Of a stretch of DNA of 57,098 nucleotides, positions 38,575 to 47,470 are shown piece after piece. The stretch's first letter is position 1. Each line of letters begins with the position of its first letter. The notes beneath the pieces are model-generated. The model searched no databases and had not been told where the DNA came from. It saw only the letters and a list, made by a program, of their open reading frames with translations. Position numbers and translations under genes: made by a program. Origin of the DNA: Smittium mucronatum (lineage: Eukaryota > Kickxellomycota > Harpellomycetes > Harpellales > Legeriomycetaceae); NCBI GenBank assembly GCA_001953115.1, contig LSSL01000276.1, positions 1 through 57,098 on the forward strand, read 5' to 3'.

Positions 38575-38586
38575 GGGGGGGGGGGG
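38575..38586. repeat. Poly-G run (12)
   Basis: Twelve consecutive G in an A+T-rich desert. Confidence 0.95.
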
Positions 38587-40269
38587 TTGAAATTATGAAA
38601 AAAAACCCAAAATTATATGGGATTATATATGGCCACTAGCATATAAAAATTCAAAATAGTGGTGTGAAGAATGTATTGAGATAAAAAATTTAATTAAAGT
38701 AAATTAAAAATTTTGTATTTTCGGAACTTTTCAAAAAGGAAAAAAGTTTAAGTTAGGAAAAAAAATTAAAATTAAAATTTTAGATTGGATTAACATTAAA
38801 ATCTTATTAAATCTTATCGCTAAGGTGTTTTAACTTCGTTTTTTTAATAAACTCCAAATAAAATCCATTTATTACTTTTTTAATAAAAAAAATCTAAACA
38901 CTATACAAAAAAAGATATTAGTTTTTTGCCTAATATTTACTAATTAAAATTAGTAAAATTTAAAGTCATTTATTCTCAGCTTAGTTCTACTAAAAAAAAT
39001 AAAGAAGAAAAAGAGAACTACGAAACTAATAATTTAAGCCTAAAATTTATTATTATAATTTTTGTTTAAAAATATAACTTTGATTTTAATATAAAAAATT
39101 CCTATTCATTTAATCTTGTATAAAAAATTAGAATTTTTATCATTGAAAAACCACCAATTAAAATGCTTGCAGTTAAACTTCGATTCTTACACTTTTACTT
39201 TAACACTGCTGATTTAGCTTTTTTCATATTCAAGTCGGCGAAAATAAGAATAAATATTTTAAATTGCAGATTTTTGATTTTTAAACTGGGTTTTCTGCAA
39301 AAGGAAAATAATTTGAGTGTATGATAGGCATCATTTGACCTAATTTAAGTCAATATATTTTTTATTTATACTATAATTATCATTTTCGTATGAAAAATTA
39401 ATCACAGAAGTCAATCTTTTTCTTCCAATTTATTAGGAGAGTTTTTTTTTAAATTTTTTTTCAAATTTAACAATAGCATCGAATTTAATTTTGAAATCGT
39501 TAATTTTTATTTTGTTGACACTATGCTTTAAACCTGTTTTTTGAAGGTTTTTTTGAAAAAATGTTTTGATATATGTTATTTTATTTTCTTGCTGGCGTAA
39601 ATTTGCATTTTAGTTTCTCATTTTATAATTTTATTACTTTTTTCCAATTTTTATATTGATAGATATATAACAAAATTTTATATTAATTTATTATTCAAAA
39701 ATAAAATTCTTAAAATTTTAACCAGTAAATTATTTTTTTGGGTATTTTTTTATACAAAGGTAATGATGATTGCTGTTTTGTTAAATATAAAAATTAATTT
39801 ATTTGTCTTCATTGAATGATTTTTAATATCTCAGTATAATTTATTTATTTAAATTTATACAAATAAAATAATTTAAATTTGAATACTCTAGTTTCCAAAC
39901 TAGGTTTTTTCATTAATTAATACAAATTTTTATTATTGATAATTAAATTTTTAAACCTTCAGGGAGTTATTTAAGTCTATTTTAGGATTAAGATCATATT
40001 TTTCGGAATCAAGATTATAACATATTCCAGCTGAATCTCAGATTTTTTTTTAAAAAAACTATTTGAAATAGATGGATTAATAGTAATTTTCGCCCTTTTA
40101 TTTTCAAAAACCAATAGTATAGTTTTAAAAGATCTTACCTTATAATAAAATTTCATGGTTAAAAAAAATGGAATGAATAAACTTTCGCCCAACCCCTATC
40201 TGCTGTTCTATAGGAGAGCGTACAAACTGGGCATCTTTTAAAGTTAATCAATCTATAAGTGAGAAATTG

Positions 40270-40299
40270 ACGATCCTTTCAACAAATAGGATCGTTTTT
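40270..40299 (+). other. Perfect hairpin followed by T-run
   Basis: ACGATCCT and AGGATCGT form a perfect 8-bp stem with a 10-base loop, followed by TTTT. In a eukaryote a short T-run can end a Pol III transcript, so this might be the 3' end of a small RNA. I see no A or B box and no known snRNA or snoRNA signature upstream. Confidence 0.35.
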
Positions 40300-40446
40300 A
40301 TGAAGAAAAAAAACTTTGAAATTAAATCTTTGCTGCTCTCTTAATTAGAAAATATACATTTATTAATTTGATTTGAGAATATTTGAATTTTTTCAATTTT
40401 TAGTGAAGAAAAGAGCTCATTTATCCCGAGAATAGTTTATTAAATT

Positions 40447-40504
40447 ATTGGCCAATGTTGAGATACTAACCCTCATATAAATCTTAAATTTGAGGTTGGC
40501 CAAT
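40447..40504. repeat. Nested inverted repeat (ATTGGCCAA)
   Basis: ATTGGCCAA at 40447-40455 and TTGGCCAAT at 40496-40504 are inverted copies; an ACCCTCA/TGAGGT pair lies between them. This may be a tiny foldback element. The frame covering it is not considered a gene. Confidence 0.5.
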
Positions 40505-40871
40505 TATGCCTTCAATAAAAAAAGTTGGATTCAAAAAGAAAATCTCAGATTGGTGAGTTATTGGGTAATTTTTCCTGTTTCTACGATTCGACTTTTTTAT
40601 AGAGCGAAATTTGATTTCAAAGTACCGAGTATAATTGGGCAATTTTTTTATGGATCTTTTAGGGGTGATAAGTAGCAGAAATAATCAAGTAATCCAGGAT
40701 CTGAGAGGTGAAATGTAATACTAACAACTTTTTCTACTAAAAAATAATAATAATATTTTCCATTGAAAAAGTTGTGATAATTATGATAATTATCTAGTCA
40801 GCCCATTAAAACTAAATTCGGGGTATTAGTACGCATAATTATAAACATATAACAAATATACATTATCATAA

Positions 40872-41171
40872 ATGTCAGCATCAAGAGCTAAGAACATTCA
40901 ATTGACCATAGTAGCTACAATAATTCCCCTTGGGGTGTGGGGCGGTATTGAGATCAAGAAAAGATACGAACAAACAATAGGACGAGAGCTTACGGATGAA
41001 GAAAGACGATCATCCTACAATGACTTGTCGATTTCAAAAGCCGAAAGCAAAATTAGGAAATTAGAAAAGGAAAAGTCGCTACTAGAGGCTGAATCCATGG
41101 CAATTATAGGGAAGCGTGAAAGAGCAATTCATATGTATGGTACTGGGAATGAAAAAAGTGCTGAAAAATAG
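40872..41171 (+). CDS. Small single-TM protein, 99 aa
   Basis: A clean ATG-to-TAG frame beginning MSASRAKNIQLTIVATIIPL. Codon and residue use are like the neighbouring real genes and unlike the desert frames. Residues about 9-26 form one hydrophobic helix after a short basic N-terminus, followed by charged sequence (EIKKRYEQ, TDEERRSSYND). Residues about 53-85 are strongly Lys/Glu-rich and helical, possibly coiled coil (SKIRKLEKEKSLLEAE). This fits a small membrane-anchored protein with a soluble C-terminal helix, perhaps in mitochondria or ER. Function not recognised. It is convergent with prohibitin-2, whose stop is 281 bp away. No intron is needed. Confidence 0.8.
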   Translation: MSASRAKNIQLTIVATIIPLGVWGGIEIKKRYEQTIGRELTDEERRSSYNDLSISKAESKIRKLEKEKSLLEAESMAIIGKRERAIHMYGTGNEKSAEK

Positions 41172-41451
41172 CATACGAAATTTCGATTAGATATTTTCCC
41201 CTCCTCCTTACCAAAAAATAAGCAATAGACTCTAAAATAAAACTTACTCAAATTTTCTATATTCTTTATTGTTTTCAGGGATTTTCAATGCAAATATAGT
41301 ATTTTTAGTATGGACTATTCTAAAGATTGAATCAATATATGATAAAAGACCGATACAAAATTTTAAAATAAAATAACAAGTTGATATTGATCCTAAAAAT
41401 GCGAGATAGTTTTATTCAAAATATTACTGAAAAAAAAAACGTATGAATTCA

Positions 41452-42558
41452 TTAATTGTGGTTAAGGTTGAGCATAAGTTCCCCTGAGTCAAGCAAAATT
41501 CTGTTACTTGAATTTTTAAGAGTATTGGCAATATCACGAGCAGTTTCTATTCTACGGAGTTCCAAGAATCCGGGTTGATCCTTGATAGCTTCACCAATCA
41601 ATTCGGCCGATCTAGCTTCACCCTCAGCTCTTATAATAACCGATTGCTTTTCCTGTGTGGCACGATCTACTATAAATGCAGCTCTCTGTGCATCTTGTTG
41701 GGCGATCTGTTTGGCTTCAACAGCTCCAGTGAATTCAGGACTGAAAGCAATGTGGGTTAAAGAAACATCATCTAAGATGATGTTGAACTTAAGGCCACGC
41801 TTGACTAAGTTGTCTCTGACTAGTTTACTGACCTAGGAAATTAGAAAATATTAAAATAAAATTATGAATGATATTATAAGAAAAAAAATAATTACCTTTT
41901 CTCTCTGTGTGATTAACTGAGAAGCATTGAACTGTGCTACTACACTCTTAAGAACCTCATTGACGATTGAAGGCAGAACACGCTCATCGAAATCTGTACC
42001 GAGAGTTCTATAGATCGTGGGAAGAGCATTTACGTCTGGCTTAGACAAAACTCTACAAGTAATGTTAACCATCTGGAGATCTAAAAAATTGGATTTAAAA
42101 TTTGAAGATAACTAAAAAATCATAATAAAAAAGACTATGAGAAAAAAAAGAGTTACCTTTAGAACCGGTGAGAGATTGGATGCTTCTAGGTTTGGCCCTA
42201 ACATCGTAGACAATAGCAGTTTCAAGGAATGGGATTCTCAAATGTGTTCCTTCATTGTGAATATCATTCATAACTCCGAAAATTCTCGAGTATTTAATCG
42301 CTCTGTGACCACCATCGACTAAATGATAGGCCAATCTTTAATAAACTATAGAGGTATAATTTTTTTTTAAGTTTTACCATTATATAGACTCTCATTCAAG
42401 GCGTAAGCACCCAACCCAACAAGGGCGGCGATGATCCCTACTGAACGAGAACCCTTAGGTAACTGACCGCCTGAGCCGAAAGGAAACCCTCCCTTCATCA
42501 TGTTGGAAGCCATTCTGCTGTAGTCATTGCCCATATTGTTTCCCCAGTTTCTGCTCAT
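41452..42558 (-). CDS. PHB2: Prohibitin-2 (4 exons, 302 aa)
   Basis: Exons: 42558-42378, 42318-42157, 42080-41896, 41832-41452. Introns of 59, 76 and 63 nt all have GT...AG ends and keep frame. The protein has a Gly/Asn/Met-rich N-terminus, a hydrophobic anchor at about 38-56, then an SPFH/prohibitin domain starting [15 protein letters not shown] at 61. It contains the near-invariant runs [48 protein letters not shown] and [12 protein letters not shown], followed by the coiled-coil part [19 protein letters not shown]. These features mark Phb2 rather than Phb1. Family knowledge: with Phb1 it forms ring complexes in the mitochondrial inner membrane that act in protease control and cristae organisation. 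Length is as expected. It is divergent from HIS2 and convergent with the 99-aa gene. Confidence 0.97.
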
Positions 42559-42773
42559 TTTGATAGATTATTTAGTATTCGAATATCTGGTAAGTAAATA
42601 AGAAATTAGCCAAGATAAAGACGTATTGTGTTAATATTATGAGAGCAATAATGTTTTGTGTGAATATTAAAAGTTTCTTGCAATTTTCACTTGATCCACT
42701 CGATTTCCCCTATTGCCATAAATACTGAAGCTCGTCATTTCTTGGTAATATTAAATTATTGCATTTATTGGGC

Positions 42774-42926
42774 AGATCAACTGATATGCACTCCACCCAA
42801 TAAATACATTAATCAGCTTTATATCTATTTGCCAATGGTTATTTTTTCTATAAGAACTTTTGTCAACCATCAAGCGGGGTTGGTATAGGCGACTGTTTAC
42901 TGATAGCATAATATTTATCAGTAAAC
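42774..42926. repeat. Inverted repeats upstream of PHB2
   Basis: Two hairpins: TTTATTGGG (42774-42782) with CCCAATAAA (42806-42814), and GTTTACTGATA (42895-42905) with TATCAGTAAAC (42916-42926), the latter a perfect 11-bp stem with a 10-base loop. They lie in the PHB2-HIS2 divergent spacer. They may be remnants of small foldback elements; no protein frame here is convincing. Confidence 0.6.
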
Positions 42927-43002
42927 TTATATTTTAATAATTTTATTCCTGGTATTGGACTTGTTAACTTTGGATATAAAACTGACTGAATCGAATGCCC
43001 CC

Positions 43003-43170
43003 TTAACCCTTCCAGGGCTGAAACTATTGCCTCACACCTATTTGCTTATATTAATTCCAATTGGAATATCCTCTTGAATTACCCAACAATAAGCAAATAT
43101 CATTAACCTAATAGTAACATTTAACAAAAATTAAAAGCCATTTTTCTAATATCAGCTTTGATAGGGTCAA
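43003..43170. mobile_element. piggyBac-type MITE, copy a (degenerate)
   Basis: Starts TTAACCCTTCCAGGGCTGAA and ends GCTTTGATAGGGTCAA, a decayed match to the expected inverted CTGAAAGGGTTAA. The inside aligns with copy b, sharing CTATTTG, CAATTGG(A/T) and the words ATAGTAA, AAAAA and GCCATTTTT/GCTATTTTT in the same order. Confidence 0.55.
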
Positions 43171-43267
43171 GATAAATTCTATATCTCAAGCTTTTTAAAG
43201 CTCGAAAAAAAAAATAATTCATAAAGTTTCATTCATTTTTGTATTCATTTTAAGTGAATAGATAGGT

Positions 43268-43477
43268 TTAACCCCTCCAGGGCCGAATTCTCAAAACGGC
43301 CCGAAATTCACTTTATCCGGGGCAAAATTAGATTCACATTCCTATTTGTATAAATTAACAATTTCAATTGGTGAATCTTCTATATCTAACTAATAGCATA
43401 CAAATATTATCACCATAGTAATACCATTGGGCTAAAAATAAATGCTATTTTTGTGTCTCTGGTTCTGAAAGGGTTAA
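43268..43477. mobile_element. piggyBac-type MITE, copy b
   Basis: A 210-bp unit has TTAA at both ends (43268-43271 and 43474-43477). The left end is CCCCTCCAGGGCCGAA and the right end GGTTCTGAAAGGG. The TTAA target and CCC...GGG termini are as known for piggyBac transposons. It lies 361 bp upstream of the HIS2 start codon. Confidence 0.65.
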
Positions 43478-43838
43478 ATTAATAAAAATTTTGGATGTAC
43501 ATTTATATGAATTTCATAAAAATTATTGGTTACCCTTCATTAAGATTCTAAAAAAGTAGCCATTATTAGCAAACCAGAGCTTCTAATAGTTTTGGCCCTT
43601 GATAACATTAGCCCTTTCAGATCTCAAATCATAAAATTGTTACATTTAACCTACTTTCGATTTTATTCGGCCATCACAAAAGATCCAATCATTTTAAATT
43701 TCCATCATTTAGTTATTTATGGGCTTGAGGCTATAGATAAAAGGCTGATCAGCGGAATCAGTTCTGAGTCTGGTATGTAGTGCTGCATTATATTCATCCA
43801 ACCTTTTGGACCACAATAATATTTTCTGTTCCAGCAAT

Positions 43839-44858
43839 ATGCCATTTACTCACCATTGCCACTCGGGTCAGTTTTGTATGCACGCCTCAGGATCTCTAGA
43901 GGAATTAATAAAGAGTGCTATAGCCAAAAACTTTAAAGTTATTGGATTATCTGAGCATGCTCCAAGATCTAGAGTAGAAGATTTGTATCCTGAGGAGGTA
44001 AAATTCTTTTCCAGAATTTATATATAAGCATACAATTTTTCCAATTTTTTGTTCACTTAAAAGGGGTTTCTATATTTATTTTTGGTAAAGGTAATTTACA
44101 ACACACATACACACATATATATATATATATATTAGAAACATTTATCTCCTCAAAAGCTATATGAAATGTTTTCAGAGTACATCATCGAGGCTAAAAGATT
44201 GAAATTGGAGTACAGAGATAAAATAAAAATACTTATAGGAATGGAATCGGAATGGATAGAGAATGGCTTGACGATTTCTCAAAAGGAATTGAGCTCACAC
44301 TTTCAATGTCAGTATGTGGTTGGGTCTTTACATCACGTTAAAGGTGTGCCTATAGATTTTGATTTACCTACTTTTCAGGTCGCTCTTTCCATTCACGATA
44401 ATGATTTGGATAAATTGAGCTTAGCATATTATAGTGAACAGTACGATATGATAAATGAATTAAGGCCTCAAATAATAGGCCATTTTGACCTTATAAGGCT
44501 TTTTTCAGAAAAAATAAATCCGTTATCTGAAAAATCTTTGGAAGTGGTTACAAAGAGCATAAAATTGGCCATCTCATACGGTGCATTATTCGAAGTAAAT
44601 AGCCGCTCGTTGAAAAAAAAACTAAAATTTCCCTACCCATTCCCTGACATATTGCAGATTATCATTGAAAATGGTGGAAAATTAACCATTTCTGATGATA
44701 GTCATGGACCAGATCAACTTGGACTTCATTATCACGAGCTTAAAGATTATCTCATACATAATAACGTTACAAAAATCTATTATTTGGATGCTGATTCAAA
44801 CGATAAAGTTTTCGTTAAAGAATATGAAGGCTTTTTCACGGACAGCTTCTGGAAATAA
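43839..44858 (+). CDS. HIS2: Histidinol-phosphatase (2 exons, 293 aa)
   Basis: Exons 43839-43997 and 44136-44858; the 138-nt intron begins GTAAAATTC and ends ATATTAG. The upstream open frame has no earlier ATG, so MPFTHHCHSGQF is the start. PHP-family metal motifs are present: HHCHSG (residues 5-10), GLSEHAPR (37-43), GMESEW (88-93), GSLHHVKGVPIDFD (116-129), GHFDLIRLF (168-176), FEVNSRSLKK (205-214) and LTISDDSHG (236-244). It hydrolyses L-histidinol phosphate to histidinol, the penultimate phosphatase step of histidine synthesis in fungi. Length (293) is somewhat short of yeast HIS2 but close to the family. It is convergent with the cysteine synthase gene. Confidence 0.95.
44101..44131. repeat. 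(CA)n/(TA)n microsatellite inside HIS2 intron
   Basis: Alternating ACAC and TATAT units occupy the 3' part of the intron just before its ATTAG acceptor. This partly accounts for the intron being the longest in the window. Confidence 0.85.
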
Positions 44859-44894
44859 GTAAATTGGCTCTAATAGAACCATCTTTTCCTTTGT

Positions 44895-45072
44895 TTAACC
44901 CTTTCAGTGCTAATTTCACAAAAATGATCCACTATTTGGTTAAATAGAAATATAATGCAGAAGTCTAATACCAAATCTTTATTATTTTTGGCTACTTTTA
45001 AATATACAAATAATAGTAGATATATATGAGAAGCTTACAGTAAAACATGTATTTGCCCCCTGAAAGGATTAT
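44895..45072. mobile_element. piggyBac-type MITE, copy c
   Basis: Left end TTAACCCTTTCAGTGCTAAT; right end GCCCCCTGAAAGGATTAT, where TTAA has decayed to TTAT. It lies in the 3' spacer between the convergent HIS2 and cysteine synthase genes, 37 bp after the HIS2 stop. The internal TTTTTGGCTACTTTTAAAT resembles the TTATTGGCTACTTTTGAGAT of copy d. Confidence 0.6.
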
Positions 45073-45282
45073 TATTGTTATGTGAAATTGGTTATTTTTT
45101 TTAAATAAGTGCTTAATAAAATATCTTGATAAGATGAGTACAAAAAATTTAAACAACTGCGTTATTTCATATAATCGTATAAAATCTTATTATTTTATCT
45201 TGGCAAATGATTAATATACTAGAGCATTGCGAATCGACAAAAATCAAAGAACAAAGGAAAAATAAAAACTAAATACAACAGA

Positions 45283-46668
45283 TTAGTCCAAGACAACATA
45301 CTTGGTCAATTCTTGTGGAATCTCCTTTAATAGATCTTTGCTTTCAAGCCATGAGCGGCCTATAGAATAAAAAAATGATAAATAACATGAACAATGTTCA
45401 AATATATATATTTCCGAAACTTACTAAATAGTCTAGACTGGTAACGATACGCTCCATCACACAGGATAGTTACGATAGTTTTGCCTAATTAGCGAAACAA
45501 AACAAAAAAATAATTCAGTGACAGTAGCTTTATTAGAAAAATCTCTGATTACCTGGGCCGAGAATTTTAGCCATTTGGTAGGCAGCAACAACATTGAGGG
45601 CGGTTGAAGCACCGAAATATAGTCCATCTTTATCAAGAAGATTGTAAATCTAAAAGATAAATGAAAAAAAAAAAAATTAGAAATAAAGGTACGTATAGGT
45701 GAATATAGAAACTGAAATAATCACCATTTTAATAGTGTCCCGATCAGGGATTAATAAGGCATCATCGACCAAATGTATGTCTTGTTTCATATTGTCAGTG
45801 ATTCTACCCTGACCAATTCCCTCGGTTATTGAACTCCCTGAGCGATCGAGAAGGTGTCCACCAGATTTAATATAACTGTACAAGACACTTCCAGGAGGAT
45901 CAGCAAGATAGACTTTGATGTCCTTAACGTTTTCTTTTAGAAAACGAGTGGTCCCAGCAAAGGTACCACCGGTTCCTGTAGAGCAAGTGAATCCATCTAT
46001 ATTTCCACCAGTTTGAGCAAGAATCTCTGGACCTGTAGTCTCGATATGAGCCTGACGATTGGCTGTATTGTCAAATTGGTTAGTCCAAACGGCACCTTCG
46101 GTCTCTTCTGCATATCTCTTAGCAATATGGTTATAGTTCTGAGGGTTATCGTAGGCAACTGCCGGGACAGGTCTTACATCGGCACCTAATAGTATAAATA
46201 TAAGTTAATAAGTAGAATAATAAGAGCCTGTAAATGTATTGAGAATTTTTTTTTAAAAGTTTGGTGAATAATTATTAGGGAAAAAATACCCAGCATTTTA
46301 AGAAGGTTTATCTTTTCGGCACTTTGGGTGTTAGGCATGTAAATGACACATTTATAACCCTTATCACGGCAAACGTGAGCAAGGCCAATTCCGGTATTTC
46401 CCGCAGTTCCTTCTACTACAGTTCCACCCTCTTTCAACAAACCCCTTTCTTCAGCATCCTTAACGACATAGAGGGCAGCTCTATCCTTCACTGAACCGCC
46501 GGGATTCATAAATTCGGCTTTTCCAAGAATTTCACAACCTGTTTCCTCGCTAAGAGATTTGATTCTCAACAAAGGGGTATTGCCTATTGCACCCACAAAG
46601 CCATTGACTATGGGAGCGACTTTGGTAAAATCGCGAATATTCCTTGCATACAAGCTGGCGCGAAACAT
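45283..46668 (-). CDS. Cysteine synthase, mitochondrial type (5 exons, 357 aa)
   Basis: Exons: 46668-46290, 46185-45725, 45649-45553, 45484-45425, 45359-45283; introns of 104, 75, 68 and 65 nt. Frame is kept across all joins. PLP-dependent fold type II enzyme: [15 protein letters not shown] (26-40), [11 protein letters not shown] with the Schiff-base lysine K61, the substrate loop [12 protein letters not shown] (86-97), the PLP phosphate loop STGTGGTF (195-202) and a C-terminal [13 protein letters not shown]. It makes cysteine from an activated serine (O-acetylserine or similar) and sulfide. The basic, hydroxylated N-terminus [16 protein letters not shown] fits a mitochondrial presequence, as in the fungal cys-17/YGR012W-like group. 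Intron 2 has a less usual GTGATT donor. A 67-codon ORF ends 17 nt upstream of the start codon. Confidence 0.95.
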
Positions 46669-46685
46669 CCTTTTCTCAAAAAGTA

Positions 46686-46889
46686 TCAATCTCGGGAAGC
46701 TTTTGGTTTAGTATAAATATTTAGATTTGACTTTATACGAGAACCAGAGGATGGGATGTTTTCCAATATTTTATAGTTCATTGCCAAATGCTTAAACCTT
46801 GCTCTTTCTTTCCCTTCCGAATTGCCGACAATTTCGGAAATGGGATCTTCCAATCGTAGGCTTTTTTTACCTAATGATACTGATATCAT
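46686..46889 (-). CDS. 67-aa ORF just upstream of cysteine synthase
   Basis: An ATG frame beginning [20 protein letters not shown] and ending at a TGA whose last base is 17 nt before the cysteine synthase ATG, on the same strand. Composition is hydrophilic and gene-like ([19 protein letters not shown]), unlike the spacer around it. It may be a separate small protein on a shared transcript, an upstream ORF in the 5' leader, or the start of a gene whose rest is spliced elsewhere: a GTAAAAAA donor-like site occurs near its seventh codon. No family recognised, and no membrane segment. Confidence 0.4.
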   Translation of the reverse strand: MISVSLGKKSLRLEDPISEIVGNSEGKERARFKHLAMNYKILENIPSSGSRIKSNLNIYTKPKASRD

Positions 46890-47058
46890 AGCAAATTAGA
46901 GAATAAGGTTTTTGATCCAACAATTTCTTGATTTAACGCTTTAACCTTTAAAAAGCCAGTGCTGATTTTGATCCTTATTTACGATAAATCGAGTATCTCT
47001 ACTCGAGAATAAAATAATTGCCAATTAACTAAGCGCGCTCGTAAAAATCTATGATTCT

Positions 47059-47200
47059 TTAACCCTTTCAATACCAAGAGAAAAGATGATAGTCCGCAAT
47101 TATATCAAGTAAAAATCTAGAGCCTATTTCTAATTCGGATATTTATCATTTATTGGCTACTTTTGAGATGGGATCATTATCAAAATTGTCTATTTGGCAG
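47059..47200. mobile_element. piggyBac-type MITE, copy d (left end only)
   Basis: TTAACCCTTTCAATACCAAG marks a left end. Inside, TTTATTGGCTACTTTTGAGA resembles copy c. The right end is not clear, so the end coordinate given is approximate. Confidence 0.4.
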
Positions 47201-47298
47201 CTTTTTTAAGATCGGGTCTTATTATTTATATTGCTACTATTGGCTAAGTACGATTTTTTATCAAAAAAGTGCCAATAAAATAAAAGTCAGCAGTTATT

Positions 47299-47470
47299 AT
47301 AACCCTTTCAGGGGCAATGGTACAAAAAATGGCTTTCACTTTTTGCTCAATGTTTTCATCAGGCTAATATTTACTGTATACCATTGGATAAATCAAGAAG
47401 CTAGGCCAATTGAAATGGCTAATTTACAAAAATAGGAGTGATGCTAAAATTTGGGCCCGGAAAGGGATAA
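47299..47470. mobile_element. piggyBac-type MITE, copy e (ATAA flanks)
   Basis: Left end CCCTTTCAGGGGCAATGGTA, right end GGGCCCGGAAAGGG, each flanked by ATAA (47299-47302 and 47467-47470). The unit is 172 bp. Both inverted ends are well preserved, making this the cleanest copy, although its flank is ATAA rather than TTAA. The 90-codon frame across it is not a gene. Confidence 0.65.

Larger units (their letters stand above)
34340..40440. other. A+T-rich desert, no gene recognised
   Basis: Low-complexity sequence with two poly-G runs and one pentanucleotide microsatellite. Short open frames are K/F/N-rich chance frames. Confidence 0.65.

Noticed and set aside
40490..40675. 61-codon + strand frame
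   Set aside because: Non-ATG start, overlaps a small inverted repeat, no motif or partner exon.
41575..42334. Plus-strand frames over the prohibitin gene
   Set aside because: Antisense shadows of PHB2 exons.
47163..47435. 90-codon + strand frame
   Set aside because: Starts within one MITE copy and runs into another; no motif.
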